47,889 nucleotides of DNA from Blautia sp. (lineage in GTDB: Bacteria; Bacillota; Clostridia; Lachnospirales; Lachnospiraceae): contig JAETNR010000036.1 in NCBI GenBank assembly GCA_021772055.1, positions 1 to 47,889 of the forward strand, read 5' to 3'. The first letter of the stretch is position 1; every line of letters starts with the position of its first letter. The position numbers and the translations under genes were made by a program. Shown one piece after another: positions 1 to 6,692 of the stretch. The notes below the pieces were generated by a model. That model saw only the letters and a list, made by a program, of their open reading frames with translations. It searched no databases and had not been told where the DNA came from.

Positions 1-1
1 C

Positions 2-37
2 AGAGCCGAAATTCTGGCGTTTCTTGAGAGTGCATAA
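2..37 (+). CDS. 3' end of an unidentified gene (partial)
   Basis: Reading frame 2 runs open from the left edge and ends RAEILAFLESA then TAA at 35-37. A terminator-like hairpin starts 8 bases later, which supports a real gene end here. Too little is visible to name the product. The following HipA-like gene is in the same frame but separated by several stops. Confidence 0.35.
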   Translation, partial: RAEILAFLESA

Positions 38-44
38 ATAGTTG

Positions 45-82
45 GCGCCATCATTCATAGCAGGTGATTGATGGCGCATTTT
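45..82 (+). terminator. Intrinsic terminator of the left-edge gene
   Basis: GCGCCATCA (45-53) pairs perfectly with TGATGGCGC (69-77) across a 15-base loop and is followed by ATTTT. It lies directly after the TAA at 35-37 and separates that gene from the HipA-like ORF. Confidence 0.6.
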
Positions 83-130
83 GGTTTGAGTAGGAAAAAC
101 ATGGGAAGTTAGCATTTAAATAGTATTGGA

Positions 131-988
131 ATGGCACAGGCAGTGACAGACCAGGATCGTGCTAAAATATCGCTATCCTATCATTGTGTATCCCTGACGG
201 ATATTTATTGGGTAAAAAAGAGTGATGAAGAAATTTCCTATGAAAAGATAAATTTGTATGATAACTCTTTGAATGAGGCAGTTGTGGAGCTTTCCTTGCG
301 TGGAAAACCGATGACAGTTACGAATCAGGAACTTGCACCTGATTTATCTACAAAAGGCTGTTTCCCAAAAGCCTGGATTAGAAGAGAGAAAGATTTTATT
401 TTATTAAAAGATGGCGGTGATGATGCTGTTCAAAAGGAACTCTTAGCAAGTAAATTATGCCAATGCTTTGACTTTAAACAGGTGAAATATAAAGAAGGCT
501 TTTATGATGGAGAAAAAGTAACTGAGAGTAAAATCATAACCTCCCGGCAGTACTCTATTGTTTCTAGGATGGCATTTGAAATATATGCACAAAATCATGA
601 CCTGAATGTATTGGAGGAGTGTTTGAGAATAGATAAAGAGACATACTATGGAATGAATATACTGGATTATCTGGTTGGCAACATAGACCGACATCCGGAA
701 AACTGGGGATTTTTGGTTGACAATCAGACCAATGAATATGTTTCATTGTATCCGATCATGGATTTTAATCAGAGCTTCGGAAGTTATGATACGATAGATG
801 GTGCAAACTGCCAAACGGTTTATCCTGAGAAAAGAACGCAGCGGGAGGCGGCAATTGAGGCAGTCAGAAATATTGGGCTGCATCAGATGAAAGATATAGA
901 TGGAGCTCTTTTTGAAGATAAGATAGAATGGAAAGAAATGTTTTTTCGAAGACTTGAAGAATTGAAGGGTGTTTGGAATTACCTTTGA
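131..988 (+). CDS. HipA-like kinase-fold protein, 5'-truncated copy
   Basis: The 285-residue product carries the C-terminal HipA-type kinase core: YGMNILDYLVGNIDRHPENW (catalytic-loop-like D-R-H-x-E-N, about residues 177-196) and PIMDFNQSFG (metal-binding D, about 213-222). Related Lachnospiraceae proteins, as I remember them, are about 70-80 residues longer at the N terminus and begin with a conserved segment before the S-L-T-D-x-Y-W-V motif. Here that segment is absent and an in-frame stop lies at 110-112. No good ribosome binding site precedes ATG 131, so this may be a remnant. Family members are phosphotransferase-like proteins of unproven substrate, often near toxin-antitoxin or mobile genes. 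A second, shorter copy lies inverted at 3215-3617 (about 89% identical over 133 residues by eye). Confidence 0.7.
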   Translation: MAQAVTDQDRAKISLSYHCVSLTDIYWVKKSDEEISYEKINLYDNSLNEAVVELSLRGKPMTVTNQELAPDLSTKGCFPKAWIRREKDFILLKDGGDDAVQKELLASKLCQCFDFKQVKYKEGFYDGEKVTESKIITSRQYSIVSRMAFEIYAQNHDLNVLEECLRIDKETYYGMNILDYLVGNIDRHPENWGFLVDNQTNEYVSLYPIMDFNQSFGSYDTIDGANCQTVYPEKRTQREAAIEAVRNIGLHQMKDIDGALFEDKIEWKEMFFRRLEELKGVWNYL

Positions 989-1085
989 AGGGCTGTGTAT
1001 AGGTATGGCGAATCCGTTTTACAGCAGACAGGATGGCATAAGGAATGAAAGGTTTGAGAGATTTCTGTTAGAATGGTATGGGAAA

Positions 1086-1114
1086 GATGCAGGCGTTGGC
1101 CTGTGTCTTTTTTT
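1086..1114 (+). terminator. Terminator after the HipA-like gene
   Basis: GATGCAGG (1086-1093) pairs with CCTGTGTC (1100-1107) using two wobble pairs, and a run of T reaches 1114. It ends transcription before the Crp/Fnr gene promoter. Confidence 0.5.
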
Positions 1115-1149
1115 CGAGTGATAGAATAATGCTGCTCAGAAAAACTTAA

Positions 1150-1178
1150 TTGTTATAGATTTTTCGATATGATATAAT
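1150..1178 (+). promoter_or_regulatory. Sigma-A-type promoter of the Crp/Fnr gene
   Basis: TTGTTA at 1150-1155, a 17-base spacer, and TATAAT at 1173-1178. Transcription would start near 1185, which argues that ATG 1185 is not the start codon and favours ATG 1209. Confidence 0.7.
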
Positions 1179-1208
1179 TGATATATGTCAAAAAAGGAGA
1201 GGCGGGTT

Positions 1209-1916
1209 ATGCCTCGGCCGCAAAGATGGAAAAAAGAAAAGGAAAATCGTATGGTATCTGAAACCTATATAAGCCGGCTGCCCTATTGGGACGATCTTAC
1301 GGAGGGCGAAAAAGAGACGGCAGTAAGGAATTCCGTCATACGCAGGTATAAAAAAGACACTTATATTTATGGATTGCATGATGCATGCCTAGGCATGATC
1401 TATGTGACAAAAGGCTCGATCCGTGTATTTATCATTTCAGAAGGAGGCCGTGAAGTGACGCTTTTTCATATCGCAGAGGGAGAGAGCTGCATCCTGTCAG
1501 CTTCCTGTGTGCTGGACGAAATTTCCCTTGAAGTTCAGCTTATGGCAGACGCAGACACAGAAATACTTGCTGTACAGGCAGGTGCTTATCAGAAAATAAT
1601 GGAGAGCAATCTCAAGGTGAAATGCTTTTCTTATGAGTTATCCTCCAAACGGCTTTCTTCTATTGTCTGGGTCATGCAGCAGATTTTGTTTGTACACTTT
1701 GATGAGCGTCTGGCGAGGTTTCTCATTATGGAATATGAGAAGACAGGAAAAGCGAAAATACAGATGACCCAGGAAGTGATCGCACGGGAAGTCAATTCTG
1801 CCCGGGAAGTAGTTGCAAGAATGCTCCGGCAGTTTGTGGAGGATCAATGGATAGAAATGGGAAGGGGAAGCATTACTTTAAAGGATATCAAAGCGTTAAA
1901 AAATTTAATTTCTTAA
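1209..1916 (+). CDS. Crp/Fnr family transcriptional regulator
   Basis: A 235-residue regulator with an N-terminal cyclic-nucleotide-binding-like beta barrel (GMIYVTKGSIRVFIISEGGR, then HIAEGESCILSASCVL) and a C-terminal winged helix (QEVIAREVNSAREVVARMLR, the recognition helix of the family). There is no N-terminal four-cysteine Fe-S motif of classical Fnr; a few scattered cysteines remain. Start chosen at 1209 because AAGGAG lies 9 bases upstream, while ATG 1185 sits at the predicted transcription start. It is followed by thioredoxin, rhodanese and a broken CoA-disulfide reductase. In Clostridia such regulators often control neighbouring oxidative or sulfur-stress genes, so local control of trx is a reasonable inference. 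Confidence 0.85.
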   Translation: MPRPQRWKKEKENRMVSETYISRLPYWDDLTEGEKETAVRNSVIRRYKKDTYIYGLHDACLGMIYVTKGSIRVFIISEGGREVTLFHIAEGESCILSASCVLDEISLEVQLMADADTEILAVQAGAYQKIMESNLKVKCFSYELSSKRLSSIVWVMQQILFVHFDERLARFLIMEYEKTGKAKIQMTQEVIAREVNSAREVVARMLRQFVEDQWIEMGRGSITLKDIKALKNLIS

Positions 1917-1946
1917 ATTCTCTCTAATAAGACCTGGTTACAGAAA

Positions 1947-1972
1947 AATAGTTATTCTGCCGGTATACTATT
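1947..1972 (+). promoter_or_regulatory. Possible operator/promoter upstream of thioredoxin
   Basis: AATAGT (1947-1952) and ACTATT (1967-1972) form a perfect 6-base inverted repeat with a 14-base gap. It overlaps a TATACT -10-like hexamer at 1964-1969. No clear -35 box is seen, as expected for an activator-dependent promoter. The spacing is not the classic Crp/Fnr spacing, so the assignment is tentative. Confidence 0.3.
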
Positions 1973-2011
1973 GTCATAAATAAGACAACAACACACAGAG
2001 GAGGAAAATAT

Positions 2012-2323
2012 ATGGCAGAAATAAAAATCACAGGGCAGAATTTTCAGAAAGAGGTGCTGCAGTCGAGGCAGCCGGTTTTGTTAGACTTCTGGGCTCCATG
2101 GTGTGCCCCCTGCAGAAGGCTCTCCCCGGTAATAGAAGAATTGGCAGAGAAATATGAAGGGATGGTTAAGGTCGGAAAAGTGAATGTGGATGAAGAAGCT
2201 GAACTGGCATCAGCATTCAAAGTGATGAGTATTCCTTATGTAGTAATGATAAAAGACGGCAAAATTGTAAATACAGCAGTTGGCTACAGGACGAAGACAC
2301 AATTGGAGGAAATGATCGTATGA
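2012..2323 (+). CDS. trxA: Thioredoxin (CAPC active site)
   Basis: A 103-residue single-domain thioredoxin. The active site reads DFWAPWCAPCRRLSPVI (about residues 26-42), so the usual CGPC is CAPC, followed by the conserved cis-proline segment SIPYVVMIKDG (about 75-85). It would reduce protein disulfides in the cytoplasm. A strong GAGGAGG precedes ATG 2012. Its stop overlaps the start of the rhodanese gene (ATGA), so the two are translationally coupled. Length is normal. The alanine in the active site should shift redox potential compared with TrxA of the CGPC type; that effect is inference. Confidence 0.92.
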   Translation: MAEIKITGQNFQKEVLQSRQPVLLDFWAPWCAPCRRLSPVIEELAEKYEGMVKVGKVNVDEEAELASAFKVMSIPYVVMIKDGKIVNTAVGYRTKTQLEEMIV

Positions 2324-2640
2324 GCTTTTTCGATTTATTTAAAAGAGCAGATATCAATGAAGGAATAGAACGGTACCGGCAAGAGACAGACGCTGTTTTG
2401 CTCGATGTAAGAACAGAGGAGGAATATGGGGAAGGACATATTGAGGGCAGTATCAATATTCCCCTTCCGGTAATAAAAAATGCAAAGCAGCATATTAAAA
2501 ATATGTCTGTACCAATTTACACGTATTGCTTAAGCGGCGCGAGAAGCAGTCAGGCGGCAGCGGTTTTGGAAACAATGGGTTATACAAAAGTGACGGATAT
2601 CGGCGGTATCAGCGGATATCGCGGAAAAATCGTGAGGTGA
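2320..2640 (+). CDS. Single-domain rhodanese-like sulfurtransferase
   Basis: A 106-residue rhodanese domain with DVRTEEEYGEGHIEGSINIP (about residues 29-48) and the catalytic loop YCLSGARS, whose cysteine carries the persulfide. Such small rhodaneses move sulfane sulfur in the cytoplasm and are often fused or adjacent to CoA-disulfide reductase and thioredoxin. Here ATG 2320 overlaps the thioredoxin stop, and the next gene, 4 bases on, is the start of a CoA-disulfide reductase. This suggests an ancestral polysulfide/CoA-disulfide detoxification operon. The gene itself looks intact. Confidence 0.9.
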   Translation: MSFFDLFKRADINEGIERYRQETDAVLLDVRTEEEYGEGHIEGSINIPLPVIKNAKQHIKNMSVPIYTYCLSGARSSQAAAVLETMGYTKVTDIGGISGYRGKIVR

Positions 2641-2644
2641 ACAA

Positions 2645-2839
2645 ATGAAGGTTGTAATCATTGGAGGCGTTGCAGGGGGAGCTACAGCAGCTGCCAGAAT
2701 CAGAAGGCTGGATGAAAAAGCGGAAATTCTTGTATTTGAACGTTCCGGATATGTGTCTTATGCCAATTGTGGGTTACCATACTATATCGGGGGAGTAATC
2801 GAAGATCCGGGCGAACTGAGAGAGCATAGAGATGGATAA
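2645..2839 (+). pseudogene. CoA-disulfide reductase-like flavoprotein, N-terminal fragment
   Basis: Only the first 58 or so residues of a pyridine-nucleotide disulfide oxidoreductase remain: the FAD-binding start VVIIGGVAGGATAAARIRRL and the redox-active cysteine motif SYANCGLPYYIGG. Family members have about 440-830 residues. Homology stops near IEDPGEL (about 2819), followed by a few unrelated codons and TAA at 2837-2839. The FAD, NAD and dimerisation domains are gone, so it is non-functional. It follows the rhodanese by 4 bases, as expected of a once-intact operon. Confidence 0.85.
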
Positions 2840-2885
2840 GGTAGCAGTAAGAAATTTAAGACTTTGTACAAAAGATTGCCTCTGA
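2832..2885 (+). pseudogene. 4Fe-4S ferredoxin-type protein, N-terminal fragment
   Basis: ATG 2832 encodes MDKVAVRNLRLCTKDCL then TGA. I recognise this as the start of a Clostridia ferredoxin-type protein (normally continuing into CxxxCPTGATDTEN and a second cluster motif). It is cut after 17 codons. It overlaps the end of the CoA-disulfide reductase fragment, marking a deletion junction. Identification is from memory of the family. Confidence 0.6.
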
Positions 2886-2980
2886 TTACTTTGGGGAAGC
2901 ATAAACCCGGCTTCCCGCATTAGATCTTCTGCCACGAGCCGTTCTGACTTTGCCGCTGCCATCATCAGGCGATTGTGAAT
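2886..2980 (-). pseudogene. Probable C-terminal fragment of the same ferredoxin family, inverted
   Basis: On the minus strand this stretch encodes a helix-forming segment containing SERLVAEDLMREAGFMLPQ. It resembles the C-terminal tail (AEDL-REAGYMLPQS) of the ferredoxin family whose N terminus lies at 2832 on the other strand. If right, the gene was broken by a local inversion and lost its middle. No start codon or ribosome binding site. Confidence 0.4.
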
Positions 2981-3040
2981 GAGAATGTCTAAATGCCGGA
3001 AGCTTGATAGAGCTCCGGCATTTAAACGTTTTATGAGAGA

Positions 3041-3094
3041 ATTCCTGCTTCCTGTGCCATGCAGGAGTTCCATCACGAATTCTGTACAATAACG
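3041..3094 (-). pseudogene. Remnant copy of the DAK-domain (FakA-like) gene 3' part
   Basis: The minus strand reads RYCTEFVMEL and then shifts frame into sequence almost identical to the end of the intact gene at 4026-4940. Two segments of that gene, around 4233-4259 and 4034-4052, are joined with about 180 bases deleted between them. It therefore derives from a duplicate of the DAK-domain gene. Confidence 0.65.
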
Positions 3095-3095
3095 G

Positions 3096-3213
3096 AAAAT
3101 CCGATCCCTGCCGGAACCCCGATCACGGAAGCACTGAGAAACAATTCATCATGTCCGCAGAAAATGCTTTTCTCAGGATATTTTTTCAGCACACGCTCAA
3201 GCTGGAACAGCAT
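3096..3213 (-). pseudogene. Sialate lyase / dihydrodipicolinate synthase-like fragment
   Basis: The minus strand encodes a segment with KKYPEKSIFCGHDELFLSAS followed by VIGVPAGIGF. This resembles the GxDExFLSALxxGxxGGIGS region of N-acetylneuraminate lyase family TIM barrels. Only about 39 codons remain. It is fused downstream to the DAK remnant and upstream to the HipA-like remnant. Confidence 0.5.
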
Positions 3214-3214
3214 T

Positions 3215-3617
3215 TTTTTAATTCTTCAAGTCTTTGGAAGAACATTGCCTTCCATTCTATTTTATCTTCAAAAAAGTTTTCGTCTATATCGCTTATCTGA
3301 TGTAGCCCAACATTTCTCACTGCCTCGATTGCTGCCTCCCGCTGTGTCATTTTCTCAGGATAAACCGTTTGGCAATTTGCCCCATCTATGGTGTCATAAC
3401 TTCCAAAGCTTTGATTAAAATCCATGATCGGATACAGCGAAATATATTCATTCGTCTGATTATCAACCAGCAGTCCCCAGTTTTCCGGATGCCGGTCTGT
3501 GTTGCCAACCAGATAATCAAGTATATTCATCCCATAGTATGTCTCTTTATCGATTCTCAGGCACTCTCCCAATACATCCAGATCATGATTTTGTGCATAT
3601 ATTTCAAATGCCATCCT
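3215..3617 (-). pseudogene. HipA-like kinase gene, truncated inverted copy
   Basis: This block encodes the last 133 or so residues of the HipA-like kinase at 131-988 with 14 differences by eye. It retains DRHPENW and PIMDFNQSFG. Homology begins at RMAFEIYAQNHD and stops at RLEELK; the N-terminal half is missing. The ORF that includes it (3186-3644) starts and ends in unrelated sequence. The pair of copies faces outward-inward around the redox locus. Confidence 0.85.
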
Positions 3618-3911
3618 GGTTTTTTTTCCAATGCATAATATCATAATATGTAATTCCCTTTTTATTCACGCTATCACCATCCATTCTTCCTATCAAACAA
3701 TGCTGTTTTTATTGTAACATGATATGGTTTGGCAAACAAGGCATTGCGGAAGCCTGTTTTCAAAAAAAGATTGGGACTCTTTAATTTCATGAACCTGGCA
3801 GTTCTTGACAGATAATAAGTCGCAGGATGTATTGATGGCAATGACTTCTATGAAAGAATCATCCAGGTAGAGTATATGAATCATAAACTGTGAGATCCCC
3901 ATCCGAAAGAA
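3618..3911. other. AT-rich stretch without a recognisable gene
   Basis: No supported gene here. An 89-codon minus-strand frame (3693-3962) exists, but its first residues are encoded by the terminator hairpin at 3912-3944, it lacks a ribosome binding site, and I recognise no family. Confidence 0.5.
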
Positions 3912-3944
3912 AACGGTTCCGCATATGACTGCGGAGCCGTTTTT
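3912..3944 (-). terminator. Terminator of the FakA-like gene
   Basis: AACGGTTCCGCA (3912-3923) pairs with TGCGGAGCCGTT (3930-3941) with one wobble. T runs lie on both sides, so it may work in both directions. It lies 80 bases past the stop of the minus-strand gene at 4026. Confidence 0.7.
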
Positions 3945-4025
3945 GATGGATAACTTTTTCACTTTTTTTTATTTCATTTCATAGTTTCGAATCCACTGGG
4001 GTAATAGTTCCGGCACTAAAGCTTC

Positions 4026-4940
4026 TTACCGGAGAATTCCGGCTTCTTGTGCCATGTCATCAATTTTTCTGGAATGGATTGAGCCGTATGCAGAAGCAGT
4101 TTTTATGACAGCTTCCGGCGAATTGGTATGGATATGGATCTTACAGAGTGATCCGTTGGAAACACAGAGATAATAGTCACCGTAAGATTTGATAGCCTGC
4201 TCAAATTCCGGTATATCTGTGTCAGGCAGGAACTCCATCACAAATTCTGTACAATAACGCTGGGAAAGCTTTGCGGGAACCGCTTCTTCCTCACTGGGCA
4301 GAAGAATTTCAGGGTAGGCTTCTGCCGGCAGTTCAGGTGCAAAACTTTTAAGAAATCCATCCAGAATCAGACAGAATCCGTATGCACCGGAGTCTATCAC
4401 ACGGAATCTTTGCAGAACCGGATTCTGGAGAGGGGTCAGAAGGAGCGCCGCATGGGCTTCGTCTGTGATACGTTTGAAAATAACACCGGCATCCTCTGTA
4501 ATATCCAGCATGGAGATTCCTGCTTCCGCACTCTGGGATGCCACAGTAAGGATCGTACCGGGCATGGGATGGGGTACTGCATTTTGGGCTGTCTGTGCAC
4601 CTTTTTGAAAAGCAAGGGCAAGGTCACTGCCGGATATCTGATTCCCGGCCGGAAGGGCAGCAGAAAAACCTTCAAAAAACAGAGTCAGAATCGTACCGGA
4701 ATTTCCGTGGGCATATTCCAGAAGCTGCAGATAGGCTTCATCCAGGATCTGTGCAGGATTTCCGGACAGCGGAAGGCTGTTTGCAGTTCGTTCTATAGAA
4801 CGTTTCATATTGATACCGGTATCCCGGTCAGCAACCGGAAATACATTTAAATGATTTAGCGTATCTTTTTGGTTCTGCAGATTTTCGGAAGCATACAGAA
4901 AGCCGGCACGCATCTGTTCTCCATTGATCCATATTGACAT
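4026..4940 (-). CDS. DAK2-domain, FakA-like fatty acid kinase-type protein (short form)
   Basis: 304 residues. The N-terminal DAK2/DhaL-like ATP-binding domain shows NHLNVFPVADRDTGINM (about residues 29-45; the family is NxFPVPDGDTGTNM) and HGNSGTILTLFFEGF. A middle domain has YCTEFVMEFLPD and CKIHIHTNSPEAVI. Known FakA proteins are about 550 residues and have a further C-terminal domain; that part is absent here and the gene stops cleanly at a terminator. The magnesium-binding aspartates are kept but the central Gly is Arg. In FakAB systems the kinase phosphorylates fatty acids bound to FakB, and a FakB/DegV gene sits divergently next door, which supports pairing. GGAGTG precedes ATG 4940. 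A decayed partial copy lies at 3041-3094. Confidence 0.8.
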   Translation of the reverse strand: MSIWINGEQMRAGFLYASENLQNQKDTLNHLNVFPVADRDTGINMKRSIERTANSLPLSGNPAQILDEAYLQLLEYAHGNSGTILTLFFEGFSAALPAGNQISGSDLALAFQKGAQTAQNAVPHPMPGTILTVASQSAEAGISMLDITEDAGVIFKRITDEAHAALLLTPLQNPVLQRFRVIDSGAYGFCLILDGFLKSFAPELPAEAYPEILLPSEEEAVPAKLSQRYCTEFVMEFLPDTDIPEFEQAIKSYGDYYLCVSNGSLCKIHIHTNSPEAVIKTASAYGSIHSRKIDDMAQEAGILR

Positions 4941-4995
4941 AAAATCACTCCAGACTGAAATTAATTGTATAATAATTGGTATATAATGATATTTA

Positions 4996-5037
4996 GTAAC
5001 TATTCAGTAGATAACTGTGAACGTACTGAACAGTTAC
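4996..5037. promoter_or_regulatory. Large inverted repeat in the fakA-like/fakB-like divergent region
   Basis: GTAACTATTCAGTA (4996-5009) and TACTGAACAGTTAC (5024-5037) match 13 of 14 as an inverted repeat. A third related half-site, TAACTGTGAACGTA, lies between them (5012-5025). The 5012-5036 part also resembles 44586-44610. It may be an operator for the divergent genes or a small dispersed palindromic repeat. The rest of the 305-base gap is AT-rich. Confidence 0.5.
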
Positions 5038-5245
5038 GATATTTATTATATCTGTTTTGGGAAGCTGTGACAAGCAAATAAAACGGACTTTGCTGCTGCA
5101 ATAATAATTTCATTTTTGAAGGTAGAAGGGACATAATCTGGTTGCATTATTCAGAAATTTGTATTAAAATAATAAAATAGTAATAAAGAATCGATGAAAT
5201 TGTTGGTTAATTGACATAATTTTGAAATATATGGAGGTTTATCAG

Positions 5246-6106
5246 ATGGGATCCGGAAAAATCCGTTTGATTACCCATACAGGCTGTGATATGCCTTTGA
5301 AGGAAGCGAGGGCACTGCATATTGGTATGGTTCCGGATAAAGTGATCTTTGGCGATACGGAGTACCGGAACATGACGGAGATCACAGCGGATGAATTCTA
5401 TGGAAAGATGGCAAATACCAGGGAGCTTCCTACCAGTTCAGGTCCTTCTGTGGGGGATTTTGTCAGAGCATTCAGAGAGGCTGCAAAGGATGCAGACGAG
5501 ATTCTCTGTCTGATGATTACTTCCAGGATGTCCGGCTGTTATTCCACAGCGGTGGCGGCTGCGGGTACAGTGAAGAGGCAGGGGCTTGAGGTTCCGATTT
5601 ATGTATATGATACACAGCAGTGCTCCCACGGAATGGCACAGATGGTGCGCGCTGCAGCGGGGATGGCAGAGAAAGGAGACTCCGCTTCGCAGATCATAGA
5701 AAAACTTACAGATCTGCAGAGCAGAATGGGAGTCTATTTTGTGTTGGAATCTTTGAAAAATGCCAGAAAAGGCGGCAGGGTGGGCGCAATCAAAGCACTT
5801 GCGGCCGATGCTCTTGGGATTAAGCCGCTCCTCTTGTTTTCTGATGGGCTGGTAAGGGATTATGCAGTAGCCAGAGGAATGGCAGATGGGATGGAACGTG
5901 TGGCATCCCGGTTTTTTACGGAGGGAGATCAGGAAAAGACCGTAACGGTCTTTCATGCAGCGGCTTTGGAGAGGGCAGAAGAAATGAAAAAGATTCTTTT
6001 AAGAGAAGTTCCGGGCGCAGTGATCCGGATAGAATCCGTAGGCCCTGTGATCGGTATTTATACAGGAAGCGGCTGTGTTGGAATTGCATTTACAAAGAAG
6101 GCGTAA
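5246..6106 (+). CDS. DegV family fatty-acid-binding protein (FakB-like)
   Basis: 286 residues, normal DegV length. The N-terminal lobe has RLITHTGCDMP and LPTSSGPSVGDFVRAFREA (fatty-acid headgroup region). The middle has LMITSRMSGCYSTAVAAA, and the C-terminal lobe has ALGIKPLLLFSDG. DegV/FakB proteins hold one fatty acid and present it to the DAK-domain kinase FakA. Start chosen at ATG 5246 with GGAGG 8 bases upstream; an upstream in-frame TTG at 5222 would put this site inside the gene. First gene of a tight operon: the ICMT-like gene starts 3 bases after the stop. The divergent FakA-like gene is the likely partner. Confidence 0.88.
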   Translation: MGSGKIRLITHTGCDMPLKEARALHIGMVPDKVIFGDTEYRNMTEITADEFYGKMANTRELPTSSGPSVGDFVRAFREAAKDADEILCLMITSRMSGCYSTAVAAAGTVKRQGLEVPIYVYDTQQCSHGMAQMVRAAAGMAEKGDSASQIIEKLTDLQSRMGVYFVLESLKNARKGGRVGAIKALAADALGIKPLLLFSDGLVRDYAVARGMADGMERVASRFFTEGDQEKTVTVFHAAALERAEEMKKILLREVPGAVIRIESVGPVIGIYTGSGCVGIAFTKKA

Positions 6107-6108
6107 AC

Positions 6109-6654
6109 ATGTTCTGGGGGTTGGTTGGAACGGGGGCCTTTGGGCTGCTGATATTATTTGAGTATCAAAAATGCCGTAGTGTACAGTACAGCAGTGCCGG
6201 GAGGAATCCGTGGTTTTTCTTGGGGACACTGCTTTTGCTCCTGGCTTGTGCCGTATTGGGCGGAACAAGTATACGTTCCCAGGGAATCCGGTTTTGGGTC
6301 GGAACGTTAATTTTGCTTTTGGGATTTGTTTTTTATGGGGTAGTTTTGTCAGTAGTGCCTGATGCCGGAGAGTATACGAGAGACAGGAAGAAATTTCCGG
6401 TCTGCCGGAAGGGATTTTATGGCTGGATGCGTCATCCGGGAGTGTGGAGTTTTCTGATGTGCGGGATTGGATACGGAATGATCTTTCCGGATGCCGCGGT
6501 TCCTGCGATGTGGTTTTCTTTTTTAAATCTTGTTTATACCTGGACACAGGATCGGTATTTTTTTCCGGTGTATCTGGAGGGATATGAACAGTACCGCAGA
6601 GAGGTTCCGTTCCTGTTTCCGAGAAAACCCGGATCAGGATGCATCCGAAAGTAG
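6109..6654 (+). CDS. ICMT/phospholipid methyltransferase-like membrane protein
   Basis: 181 residues with about four to five membrane segments (5-20, 33-52, 60-85, 115-150). The C-terminal signature is that of isoprenylcysteine carboxyl methyltransferase-type enzymes: GFYGWMRHPGVWSFLMCGIG (family RHPxYxG), then YLEGYEQYRREVPFLFP. These enzymes use S-adenosylmethionine to methylate a lipid or lipid-linked carboxylate or amine at the membrane. The substrate cannot be read from sequence. Placement between a fatty-acid carrier and an acyl-adenylating enzyme suggests an acyl or lipid substrate (inference). The GH3-type gene overlaps its 3' end if its ATG start is used. Confidence 0.75.
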   Translation: MFWGLVGTGAFGLLILFEYQKCRSVQYSSAGRNPWFFLGTLLLLLACAVLGGTSIRSQGIRFWVGTLILLLGFVFYGVVLSVVPDAGEYTRDRKKFPVCRKGFYGWMRHPGVWSFLMCGIGYGMIFPDAAVPAMWFSFLNLVYTWTQDRYFFPVYLEGYEQYRREVPFLFPRKPGSGCIRK

Positions 6655-6692
6655 TATCATTTGAAGCAAAAGCAGGGAAAGGGGGGAGAGCT

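Noticed and set aside
1005..1121. 38-codon ORF after the HipA-like gene
   Set aside because: No ribosome binding site, runs through a terminator, product not recognised.
3693..3962. 89-codon minus-strand ORF
   Set aside because: Its start codes through the terminator hairpin at 3912-3944, it has no ribosome binding site and no recognisable family.
5438..5956. Long minus-strand ORF opposite the DegV gene
   Set aside because: Fully antisense to a well-supported gene, with Cys/His/Pro-rich composition typical of a shadow frame.
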